In this document: positions 18,478-25,445 of the stretch, piece by piece | Numbering within the stretch: the first letter of the stretch is position 1 | Layout: the number at the start of each line of letters is the position of its first letter | Source: Nostoc sp. CMAA1605 | Lineage (GTDB): Bacteria; Cyanobacteriota; Cyanobacteriia; Cyanobacteriales; Nostocaceae | DNA: 64,000 nt | Direction of reading: 5' to 3' | Assembly: GCF_021596505.1 (NCBI RefSeq) | Contig: NZ_PJIZ01000019.1 | Location: forward strand, 1-64,000 | Notes under the pieces: generated by a model | Told to the model about the DNA's origin: nothing | Seen by the model: only the letters and a program-made list of their open reading frames with translations | Database searches by the model: none | Position numbers and translations under genes: made by a program

Positions 18478-18563
18478 AAGGCGAAGTAGTGTAATTAAAG
18501 ACAATGTTTATCTACATCTAGCATATGGCTATTTTCTGAAAATAGTTAAAATTTTTACATAAT

Positions 18564-18595
18564 AAAAAAGAGACGTAATTAATTTTACGCCTCTT
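18564..18595 (-). terminator. Rho-independent terminator downstream of hisA
   Basis: On the minus strand, AAGAGGCGTAA and TTACGTCTCTT form a hairpin followed by TTTTTT. It lies about 195 bp past the hisA stop. Confidence 0.7.
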
Positions 18596-18790
18596 AAGAG
18601 AAGGAAACCCAATTAGATTTAGGAAATAGAACTAGAGCAATTAACCAGTAAATTTGACTGCATTTATACAACCGTGCAGTTACAGTAATAAAGAAAGATA
18701 GACAAACCGTTGATTAACTTTCTATATTTAAAGCTACAACGGTGCCAGAGCGTTTTCCAGAAATGACAATCAGTAATTTGGCAGTTAATA

Positions 18791-19564
18791 TTAAGCGAAA
18801 GAAGAAAAATCTAAATTAGGTGGGATATCTTGAATTCGTCCTGAACCGATCGCTTGTAATGCTTCTCTTAACGAAATATCACCAGTATACAAAGCGCGCC
18901 CGACAATTACACCTGTAACGCCTTGGGGTTCGAGAGCCAATAAACTCAACAAATCAGTCACTGAACTAACACCCCCAGACGCAATCACAGGAATAGAAAT
19001 TGCAGCAGCGAGTTCTCGCAATGCTTCTAGGTTTGGCCCTTCGAGAGTCCCATCACGGTGAATATCAGTGTAAATGATTGCGGCCGCTCCCAGTTCTTGC
19101 ATCTGCACAGCGAGTTGGGTAGCTAATACTTGGGAAGTTTCCAACCAACCGCGAGTCGCTACTAATCCATTGCGCGCATCAATGCCAATAATAATTTTGT
19201 CAGGAAACTCTTGACAAAGTTGTTGTACTAATTGGGGTTGCTCAACAGCGACAGTACCGAGAATCGCCCAGCGTACACCCAAATCAAATACTTGTTGTAC
19301 ACTAGCTTGGTCACGCAGTCCACCACCAATTTCAATGGGGATAGAAATTGCTTGTGCGATCGCTTCAATCGCCTGCAAGTTTACTACCTTACCAGCCTTT
19401 GCACCATCTAAATCTACAATGTGCAATCTAGTAGCACCTTGATCTGCCCATTGTTTAGCCACATCCACAGGATTTTCACTAAAAACCTGAGAGCGATCGT
19501 AGTCTCCCTGATATAGTCGCACACAACGACCATCTAATAAATCAATTGCTGGGATGACATCCAT
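18791..19564 (-). CDS. hisA: phosphoribosylformimino-AICAR ribotide isomerase HisA
   Basis: A 257-residue (beta/alpha)8 isomerase of histidine synthesis, converting ProFAR to PRFAR. It begins [22 protein letters not shown], with the catalytic Asp near residue 8. The second catalytic region is [14 protein letters not shown] (Asp near 130), and the phosphate-binding loops are [16 protein letters not shown] and GVIVGRALY. It is full length and intact. A terminator lies downstream; a short CCCCTG-type repeat array (about 19612-19640) lies upstream. Confidence 0.95.
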   Translation of the reverse strand: MDVIPAIDLLDGRCVRLYQGDYDRSQVFSENPVDVAKQWADQGATRLHIVDLDGAKAGKVVNLQAIEAIAQAISIPIEIGGGLRDQASVQQVFDLGVRWAILGTVAVEQPQLVQQLCQEFPDKIIIGIDARNGLVATRGWLETSQVLATQLAVQMQELGAAAIIYTDIHRDGTLEGPNLEALRELAAAISIPVIASGGVSSVTDLLSLLALEPQGVTGVIVGRALYTGDISLREALQAIGSGRIQDIPPNLDFSSFA

Positions 19565-19655
19565 AGTAAATTTTTCCCTGTATAGTCATTAGTCATTAGT
19601 TTTATCTCCCTGCCCCCTGTCCCCTGCCCCCTTCCCCCTGCCCAGTCCCCAATCC

Positions 19656-19943
19656 CTACTTCTTCAACTGCATCACAGCTTGACGGAAGCCCAAGACAAC
19701 CAAAATATTAGAAAGTGTCAAGAAAACTTCTGCACCACCATGTAGCCAATCGATGTTAGCTAAGGCTTCGCCATAATGAATTTTGGCGTATATGCCGGCG
19801 GGAATTGTTACTGCAACAAAAACCAACGTCCCGTAAAATCCATACAATGCTAGACGGGGTAGTTGTTGACTGCGGGTGATAAACCACAAGAAACCCAGGT
19901 AAGGAAACAGTGATAAGGCAAAAAGGGTGTCTTTCGATATCAT
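19656..19943 (-). CDS. DUF3593 membrane protein
   Basis: A 95-residue protein with three likely membrane helices (LFALSLFPYLGFLWFI, YGFYGTLVFVAVTIPAG, FLTLSNILVVLGF). It matches a small family (DUF3593) conserved in cyanobacteria and plants whose members sit beside DUF2499 genes. Its start codon overlaps the stop of the upstream DUF2499 gene by 4 bp, which implies translational coupling and a shared complex. The function is unknown; conservation in chloroplast-bearing lineages suggests a thylakoid role. Confidence 0.75.
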   Translation of the reverse strand: MISKDTLFALSLFPYLGFLWFITRSQQLPRLALYGFYGTLVFVAVTIPAGIYAKIHYGEALANIDWLHGGAEVFLTLSNILVVLGFRQAVMQLKK

Positions 19944-20287
19944 CGCTCTGATTTAATAGATTTCGGCTCAAAAGAATCTGTTTCTGTCTTGGTACTACGG
20001 GATTCACGCCAAATCCACACCGCCGCAGCCCAAAGGGTAAAATTACCAACTACAGTCATGGTAGCTTGCAAGGTTACTAACCATTCTAAAGATTCAGCAT
20101 TGTCGTAATAATGCCAAGTGCAAGCACACATAGCACTCACCAAAGCTGGTAACATCCCCAAAGACAATCCCCACCAGCTACGATTTCCGGTGAGTTCGCC
20201 ATAAGTCCAAATTAACCAAATCGCCGCCATCCACTCAATGACGCTAGAAACATGAATAATCCAAGTGGGAATTGAAAGAGCGTGCAT
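19940..20287 (-). CDS. DUF2499 membrane protein
   Basis: A 115-residue polytopic protein with three or four helices. Conserved features are SIPTWIIHVSSVIEWMAAIWL at the N-terminus and SAMCACTWHYYDN near the middle, typical of DUF2499, a cyanobacterial/plastid family. It is the first gene of the two-gene unit with DUF3593. The function is unknown. Confidence 0.8.
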   Translation of the reverse strand: MHALSIPTWIIHVSSVIEWMAAIWLIWTYGELTGNRSWWGLSLGMLPALVSAMCACTWHYYDNAESLEWLVTLQATMTVVGNFTLWAAAVWIWRESRSTKTETDSFEPKSIKSER

Positions 20288-20420
20288 AGAAAGTTAGTCA
20301 ATGGTCAATAGTCATTAGTCAATAGTCATTGGTCATTAGTCATTAGTTATTAGACTTTAACACCCAGAACTCAGCACTCAGCACTCAGCACTCATGACTC
20401 AGCACTTATGACTTAGCACT
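20288..20420. repeat. heptamer arrays (GTCATTA, CAGCACT)
   Basis: Tandem TAGTCAT/TGGTCAT units followed by CAGCACT units fill most of the gap between the DUF2499 gene and csaB. Confidence 0.85.
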
Positions 20421-20538
20421 CACTTAATCTTCTCACAGGCTTATTCAACTTTTTGTAGCAAGATGGCTGACATTTGGTGAACTACTGTGAAAAAGTTGAT
20501 AACCTTAAATCCGACATTCAAAATTTTTTGTGGTAAAG

Positions 20539-21576
20539 ATGCGATCGCTATTATCTGGGTATTACGGTAAAGGAAATGGTGGTGATGAGGCTTTGTTAGC
20601 TACACTCCTGCAAATGCTACCATCTCATGTCACGCCTGTGGTGTTGTCGGGCAATCCAGAACAAACGCGCGATCGCTATAATGTAGAAGCCTATGACCGA
20701 ATGTCACCCCTGGCTGTATTGCAAGCTTTACGTTCCTGTGATGCTTTGATTTGGGGTGGAGGGAGTTTGATTCAGGATGTTACTAGCACTATAAGCCCCT
20801 TTTACTATGGGGGGTTGATGGCGTTAGCTCAAAGTATGGGTTTAAAAACTATCGCATGGGCGCAGGGTATTGGCCCTTTGCTGCGTCCCCAAACTCGATG
20901 GTTAGCAAGACAAAATTTTACTGGTTGTACTAAAGTCAGTGTACGCGATCGCGCCAGTGCAGCTTTATTATCTGATTGGCAAATCCCCCACATCGTCGCA
21001 CCTGATCCTGTCTGGGCTTTAGCTGCTAAACCAGTACCCGCAATTTGGGACTTACCCCAGCCTAGAGTTGCTGTCACTTTAAGGAAGCATCCCCAATTAA
21101 CAGAAGTACGTTTAGCTAATTTAATTCATGCTCTAGTAGAGTTTCAAAAAGCTACACAGACTTTTATCATTTTGCTACCATTTCAAAAAAGTGAAGACCT
21201 GGAAATTGCTCAAGCTATACAGCCACACCTTGCAGATGTCAGTCAGATTTTGTCTCTTGAAGATCCGCAGATATTAAAAGGCGTATTTCGAGATGTAGAA
21301 ATGGTGATTGGAATGCGACTCCACAGTTTAATTATGGCTGCGGCTGAAGGCTGTCGCTGTTTTGCTTTGAGTTATGACCCCAAAGTTAATCGTTTAATGG
21401 AAGATTTGATGATACCTGGCTGGGACTTAGTTAATTTACCAGATGAACCACAGTTAATTAGTCAAACTTGGATAGAATATTACACTAATGGTCAGGCAAT
21501 CTCATCTGGAACTATCCAAATACTCATAGATGGTGCATTGCAACATAGTAATTTATTGTGTGAAGTTTTTAGTTAA
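20539..21576 (+). CDS. csaB: polysaccharide pyruvyl transferase CsaB
   Basis: A 345-residue enzyme of the CsaB family, which adds ketal-pyruvate to cell-wall-linked polysaccharide and thereby creates anchor sites for SLH-domain proteins. The start at ATG 20539 gives the usual N-terminus MRSLLSGYYGKGNGGDEALL; a GTG 9 bp upstream is the alternative. Other motifs are ALIWGGGSLIQDVTS, KTIAWAQGIGPL, CTKVSVRDRASA and EMVIGMRLHSLIMAAAEG. The link to SLH proteins is of interest because an SLH porin is encoded about 10 kb away. Confidence 0.9.
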   Translation: MRSLLSGYYGKGNGGDEALLATLLQMLPSHVTPVVLSGNPEQTRDRYNVEAYDRMSPLAVLQALRSCDALIWGGGSLIQDVTSTISPFYYGGLMALAQSMGLKTIAWAQGIGPLLRPQTRWLARQNFTGCTKVSVRDRASAALLSDWQIPHIVAPDPVWALAAKPVPAIWDLPQPRVAVTLRKHPQLTEVRLANLIHALVEFQKATQTFIILLPFQKSEDLEIAQAIQPHLADVSQILSLEDPQILKGVFRDVEMVIGMRLHSLIMAAAEGCRCFALSYDPKVNRLMEDLMIPGWDLVNLPDEPQLISQTWIEYYTNGQAISSGTIQILIDGALQHSNLLCEVFS

Positions 21577-22188
21577 ATTTTTACGCACATTTTAGAGGTA
21601 AATAACAAACCTCAATAAGAGCATAATTAGTATTCAACTTTTTATCATCTACCTTTTGATTGATCTTGAAATATGAATAACTAGAAAAATGTCATATGTA
21701 ATATCAACTACGTCAACTAATACACTATCAAGTTGCTTATTTGCTGGTTACATAAACATAAATATAGGATTTTCCGCTTTGTTTTTTGCTTAAAATCTGC
21801 AAAAGCCCAGATTTCACAAATTCTTAATTGTCATCAAAAATTGATATTACAGTATAATCCACAATAGATTTTGTATTTTGTGTCACTTTTATTTTCTGAA
21901 AAAATAAAATAGATTGAGGTGTATTCTGTTCAATAACAACACTTAATGAAAATATATACCTGATGAAAATCTCGTATTCTTATCCTCGGTAACTTATAAA
22001 ACTTAGTGTTTAAAGTTACATTGTATTAATGTAGACTATTTTACATACAAAAATAGCGAATCACACGGATATCTTTATTAAAAGAAAAATATTAAAAAAT
22101 AGTTAATAAGTTCATCTGGATTCCATTTTTAGCACTCAAGATATTCAGTAAGCAGAAAAACTAGCAAAATTATGAGTGCTACGTTTTC
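21577..22188. other. AT-rich intergenic region upstream of the peptide gene cluster
   Basis: This 612-bp, very AT-rich stretch has no gene. It contains an NtcA-like promoter (22031-22075). It marks a sharp break in base composition between csaB and the accessory cluster. Confidence 0.5.
22031..22075 (+). promoter_or_regulatory. NtcA-like promoter candidate
   Basis: GTA-N8-TAC at 22031-22044 is followed 25 bases later by TATCTT (22070-22075), which fits the TAN3T -10 box of NtcA-activated promoters (usual spacing about 20-24). It lies about 110 bp upstream of the next start codon. If real, the cluster would respond to nitrogen status. The 14-bp pattern can occur by chance in AT-rich DNA. Confidence 0.35.
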
Positions 22189-22980
22189 ATGATTTTTCCA
22201 CAGCTAAATTATTTATCTGAGATAGGGCAATTAAATATGAAGGAAATACTTGCATTCATTGATGTCAAGAAGCAAGAATTTGCCCATTTACCTTTGTTGA
22301 AATTGATGCAAGACACGAGTATATCACCAATCAAAAGATTGGCTTGGAGTCCTTGCGCCACACCTTTTATTATGGGATTTGGAGAACTCAATAAATATGC
22401 CTTTCGGGATTTGACAAGTAATGATCCAATTCAGATACTAATTAATAAACATACTGAAGAGGATGATCATCACTGGCTATGGTTTCTTTCAGACATAGAA
22501 AAACTGGGCTTTGACTGCTCATCAAAATTCAGTGACACTGTAAAATTCTTGTGGGATGAAGAAACTCAAATACCTCGATGGGTAATTCATCAGTTATTTT
22601 TTCATGCGTGGCAATCAGATCCTCTCCATAAACTAGTAATGATTGAGGTCTTAGAATCTACAGGTAATATTGTATTTACTCAGGCTGCGAAAGTTGCCCA
22701 AGAACTGCAATTAATCACAGGAAATAAATATCTGTATTTTGGAGGATTCCATCTAGCTGTAGAAACTGGTCATACTACAGGTACAGATAATATAGAAACT
22801 TCCCTACAAAGCTTGGAATTGACACCATTGCAATCTCAGTCTGCTTTAGAACTGGCAGATAAGATATTTTCCCTAATTACAGAATTAGTCAATGCACTTT
22901 TTCAATATGCCATCACTCATGATGAGCAGCTAGAACTGAAGCAGATATCTCAGATCAATAATACTGTCTCAGCCGCTTAA
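22189..22980 (+). CDS. heme-oxygenase-fold protein, candidate non-heme diiron oxygenase
   Basis: A 263-residue all-helical soluble protein. Visible candidate metal ligands are HTEEDDHHW (Glu90/Glu91, His94/His95), MIEVLES (Glu153/Glu156), and HLAVETGH (His188-x3-Glu192-x2-His195). The H-x3-E/D-x2-H pattern and the overall spacing resemble the heme-oxygenase-like diiron oxidase superfamily (CADD, UndA, SznF). These enzymes cleave or oxidise amines, amino acids or fatty acids. Family membership is inference from motif spacing. An alternative start is ATG 22237, 16 codons in. It is followed by a repeat-peptide gene, a halogenase and a monooxygenase on the same strand, so it is probably a tailoring enzyme. 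Other possibilities are a TenA-like or other redox protein. Confidence 0.65.
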   Translation: MIFPQLNYLSEIGQLNMKEILAFIDVKKQEFAHLPLLKLMQDTSISPIKRLAWSPCATPFIMGFGELNKYAFRDLTSNDPIQILINKHTEEDDHHWLWFLSDIEKLGFDCSSKFSDTVKFLWDEETQIPRWVIHQLFFHAWQSDPLHKLVMIEVLESTGNIVFTQAAKVAQELQLITGNKYLYFGGFHLAVETGHTTGTDNIETSLQSLELTPLQSQSALELADKIFSLITELVNALFQYAITHDEQLELKQISQINNTVSAA

Positions 22981-22995
22981 CTGAATTATTATCTG

Positions 22996-23027
22996 GGGAT
23001 AAATTCATAGACATTTAAATTTATCCC
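22996..23027 (+). other. hairpin after the diiron-oxygenase-like gene
   Basis: GGGATAAATT (22996-23005) pairs with AATTTATCCC (23018-23027). There is no T-run, so it may be a processing or partial-termination site between the enzyme gene and the peptide gene. Confidence 0.45.
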
Positions 23028-23164
23028 TAACAAACTATATGCAATATACATTGATTACTACAAGTTAATGCTTGAAAGTAGTCTAAGTTGTTGTGCCTGA
23101 ATATAGCAGAGTTCTTATGTTTAGCACCTACCCGAAATTTACCCACTGACTGAGGATCAATATC

Positions 23165-23410
23165 ATGTCTAACGTACAACAAAAAACCCTTGACATCGTT
23201 CACACCTGGACTGAGAATTTGGATATTTCCCACACCTGGACTGAGAATTTAGATATCTCCCACACTTGGACTGAAAATTTAGATATCTCCCACACTTGGA
23301 CTGAAAATTTGGATATTTCCCACACTTGGACTGAAAATTTAGAATTTTCCCACACTTGGACTGAAAATTTAGATATTAAGCATCCTGCTATGAGCAATGC
23401 ACAAAGTTAA
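23165..23410 (+). CDS. repeat peptide, candidate RiPP precursor
   Basis: An 81-residue peptide with a 12-residue N-terminal segment (MSNVQQKTLDIV), then six perfect HTWTENL units spaced every 10 residues (residues 13-69, linker DIS, once EFS), and a tail DIKHPAMSNAQS. At the DNA level the units begin at 23201, 23231, 23261, 23291, 23321 and 23351. They differ almost only at third codon positions (ACC/ACT, GAG/GAA, TTG/TTA, ATT/ATC), which indicates selection on the peptide. GAGG precedes the ATG by 9 bases. There is no signal peptide. The tail MSNAQS echoes the start MSNVQQ. Multi-core precursors of modified peptides look like this, and the adjacent halogenase and oxygenases support that reading. 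I know of no described family with this repeat. Confidence 0.75.
   Translation: MSNVQQKTLDIVHTWTENLDISHTWTENLDISHTWTENLDISHTWTENLDISHTWTENLEFSHTWTENLDIKHPAMSNAQS
23201..23371 (+). repeat. 30-bp coding repeat, six units
   Basis: Direct repeats with a period of exactly 30 bp, inside and in frame with the peptide gene. There are no unique spacers, so this is not a CRISPR array. Confidence 0.95.
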
Positions 23411-23425
23411 AAACTAGATTGCTCG

Positions 23426-23526
23426 TCTAACTATTAGCATACTGAAACTTTCCTATGGGTAGGTGTGTTTTCAGTATCCTCTATTAAAGTAGAAAACTCT
23501 CTTTGATGGAGAAGCTAATAGTTAGA
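23426..23526 (+). other. nested inverted-repeat element between peptide and halogenase genes
   Basis: A perfect 13-bp outer stem (23426-23438 with 23514-23526) encloses a perfect 9-bp stem (23439-23447 with 23469-23477), a small CCTA/TAGG stem inside that, and a TCTC/GAGA stem on the 3' side. No target duplication flanks it, so a folded RNA (attenuator or processing element) is as likely as a small transposable element. Confidence 0.55.
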
Positions 23527-23599
23527 TGCAAGCAAGTGTCTATGGTTTGACAGTGATTGTTGCAGTGCAAAATTTACTCTTCACAAATCCCAAATTCTT

Positions 23600-25303
23600 A
23601 TGAACCATTATGATGTTGTAATTGTTGGTGGTGGCCCCGCAGGTAGCACAACTGGCACTCTATTGAAGAAGTATAATCCTCAATTGCGTGTATTAATTCT
23701 GGAAAAAGAAAAGTTTCCACGGGATCATGTGGGTGAAAGTCAGCTACCGCAGATTAGTGAAATCCTTGATGAGATGGGATGTTGGGATAAAGTAGAAGCT
23801 GCTAATTTCCCCATTAAAGTTGGGGGTAACTATCGCTGGGGAAAAGATCCAGAACCTTGGGAGTTTCACTTTTTACGTCTAGAGGAATTTAAAGATGAAC
23901 CTCGTCCAGCCAAGTTTACAGGACAACGCAAACAAACAGCGTTTCAAGTAGACCGGGCAGTTTATGATGAGATTCTGCTGCGTCATGCTGAAGAAGTGGG
24001 ATGTGAAGTCAGAGAACAAACAGCAGTTGTGAAAGTGGATACACAGGGCGATCGCATCACGGCCTTACAATTAAATACTGAAGAAACAATCACTGCAACT
24101 TACTACGTTGATGGTTCTGGCCATGTGGGTGTATTGCGAAAGGCTGTAGGTGTGCAAACAGAATGTCCTACACAACTGCAAAATGTCGCCATCTGGGATT
24201 ATTGGGAAAATGCAGAGTGGGCGGTAGAAATTGGTGTGGGTGGGACTCGCATACAGATCATGAGCTTACCACACGGATGGATTTGGTTTATTCCCCTCAG
24301 CCCCACCCGTACTAGTGTTGGTTTTGTTTGTCCAGCTAGCTATTACAAACAAGCGAAAAAATCAGCCGCAGAGATTTATCATCAAGCACTCCAAGATGAA
24401 CCACTAATTTCTAAGCTGTTGGCTAATGCTAGTAGTAGAGGTAATATTGAGATTACGAAAGATTGGTCTTTCCTCGCAGAGAGAACCACAGGGGAAAACT
24501 GGTTTTTAGTGGGAGAAGCCGCAGGTTTTGCTGATCCGATTTTATCTGCGGGTTTAACTCTTACCCATGTGGGAGGTAAGGAATTGGCATACACCATATC
24601 TGCACTACTCCAAAATCAATATGATGCAGATTGGTTAAAAAGCCAATACGACCATAATCAACGCCGTCGCGTCCAACAGCATATCCGCTTTGCAGATTAC
24701 TGGTATGCTGCCAACGGTCAATTTACAGACTTATATGACCACTGTCAAACCATCGCCAAAGAAGCCGGCTTAAATCTCAGTCCCGCCGAAGCTTTTCGCT
24801 GGTTAGCCCAAGGTGGTTTTACCAATGATATTGTTGGTCAAGCTGTCATTGGTGGCTTTGACTTAGGGGCGATGAAACAGATGGTACAGCGTTTCTCCAA
24901 GGAGGAATTACCTTGGGAAATTAGCGGTTACAACGTCTTTGAGTTAAGCATCGACGATACCCAAGAAGAATTTGTTGCTGTTTATAGCAACGGTGAAATT
25001 ACACGAGTAAAATGCTACCGCAGAGAAAACGGCGATCGCTTACCGATTACTGGTCTTTATGGTTTATTAATTGATATTCTCAGCCGTACATCTGATATTG
25101 AGCAAATTTATCATTACCTCATTAGTTTGTTCAAGAACCGCTTCCCCGCCGAACATCTCCGCGTCGCCATCCAGCATACAATGTTCTGCTTAGAAGTTAT
25201 GGCTTTAGAAGGTTGGGTAAAAGCCTCTTTAAATCCTGAGAAACCACCACTGAAAATTTCTATGCCCGTTGAAGGTCAATTACATTACTCCGGTCGTAAC
25301 TAA
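23600..25303 (+). CDS. FAD-dependent halogenase
   Basis: A 567-residue flavoprotein with the full set of flavin-dependent halogenase motifs: dinucleotide-binding GGGPAG at residues 10-15, FPRDHVGES at about 39, the candidate catalytic lysine Lys73 in FPIKVGGNYRWG, WIWFIP (WxWxIP) at 227-232, and FADPILSAG (FxxPxxSxG) at 310-318. Such enzymes use FADH2, O2 and chloride or bromide to make HOX, which reacts through the lysine with an indole, phenol or pyrrole. The C-terminal part of about 200 residues extends beyond the minimal fold. The upstream peptide offers one Trp per repeat, a plausible substrate. Start ATG 23600 is natural; no strong ribosome site is seen. Another monooxygenase gene follows. 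Confidence 0.85.
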   Translation: MNHYDVVIVGGGPAGSTTGTLLKKYNPQLRVLILEKEKFPRDHVGESQLPQISEILDEMGCWDKVEAANFPIKVGGNYRWGKDPEPWEFHFLRLEEFKDEPRPAKFTGQRKQTAFQVDRAVYDEILLRHAEEVGCEVREQTAVVKVDTQGDRITALQLNTEETITATYYVDGSGHVGVLRKAVGVQTECPTQLQNVAIWDYWENAEWAVEIGVGGTRIQIMSLPHGWIWFIPLSPTRTSVGFVCPASYYKQAKKSAAEIYHQALQDEPLISKLLANASSRGNIEITKDWSFLAERTTGENWFLVGEAAGFADPILSAGLTLTHVGGKELAYTISALLQNQYDADWLKSQYDHNQRRRVQQHIRFADYWYAANGQFTDLYDHCQTIAKEAGLNLSPAEAFRWLAQGGFTNDIVGQAVIGGFDLGAMKQMVQRFSKEELPWEISGYNVFELSIDDTQEEFVAVYSNGEITRVKCYRRENGDRLPITGLYGLLIDILSRTSDIEQIYHYLISLFKNRFPAEHLRVAIQHTMFCLEVMALEGWVKASLNPEKPPLKISMPVEGQLHYSGRN

Positions 25304-25311
25304 TTTGCTTA

Positions 25312-25354
25312 GGGCTTGCGGAAAAAATTCTTTGGTGGGGGTAGGGAACAGGGA
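25312..25354. mobile_element. MITE end fragment
   Basis: This stretch beginning GGGCTTGC closely matches the reverse complement of the right end of the MITE at 40431-40640 (shared features GGGCTTGC, GAAAAA, TTT, GTGG and GGTAGGGAACAGGGAA). No other end is visible here, so it is a partial copy or remnant. It lies between the halogenase and monooxygenase genes. Confidence 0.55.
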
Positions 25355-25368
25355 AGTAGTAAAGCTTT

Positions 25369-25425
25369 TTCCCATTCCCCATTCCCCATTCCCCATTCCC
25401 CATTCCCTATTCCCTATTCCCTCTG
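25369..25425. repeat. CCCCATT / CCCTATT heptamer array
   Basis: About seven tandem 7-mers lie upstream of the monooxygenase start. The array is open in the monooxygenase frame, which falsely lengthens that frame. Confidence 0.9.
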
Positions 25426-25445
25426 AATACAGGACAAAACTAATA

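Noticed and set aside
23201-23371. Regular 30-bp repeats as a CRISPR array
   Set aside because: The repeats are contiguous with no unique spacers, and they are in frame with a protein.
23200-23397. Antisense open frame with SKFSVQVWEI repeats opposite the repeat peptide
   Set aside because: It is the mirror of the plus-strand repeat. Synonymous third-position variation and a ribosome binding site support only the plus frame.
25269-25445. N-terminal extension of the monooxygenase
   Set aside because: It overlaps the halogenase end and translates a heptamer array; the FAD motif is correctly placed from Met at 25446.
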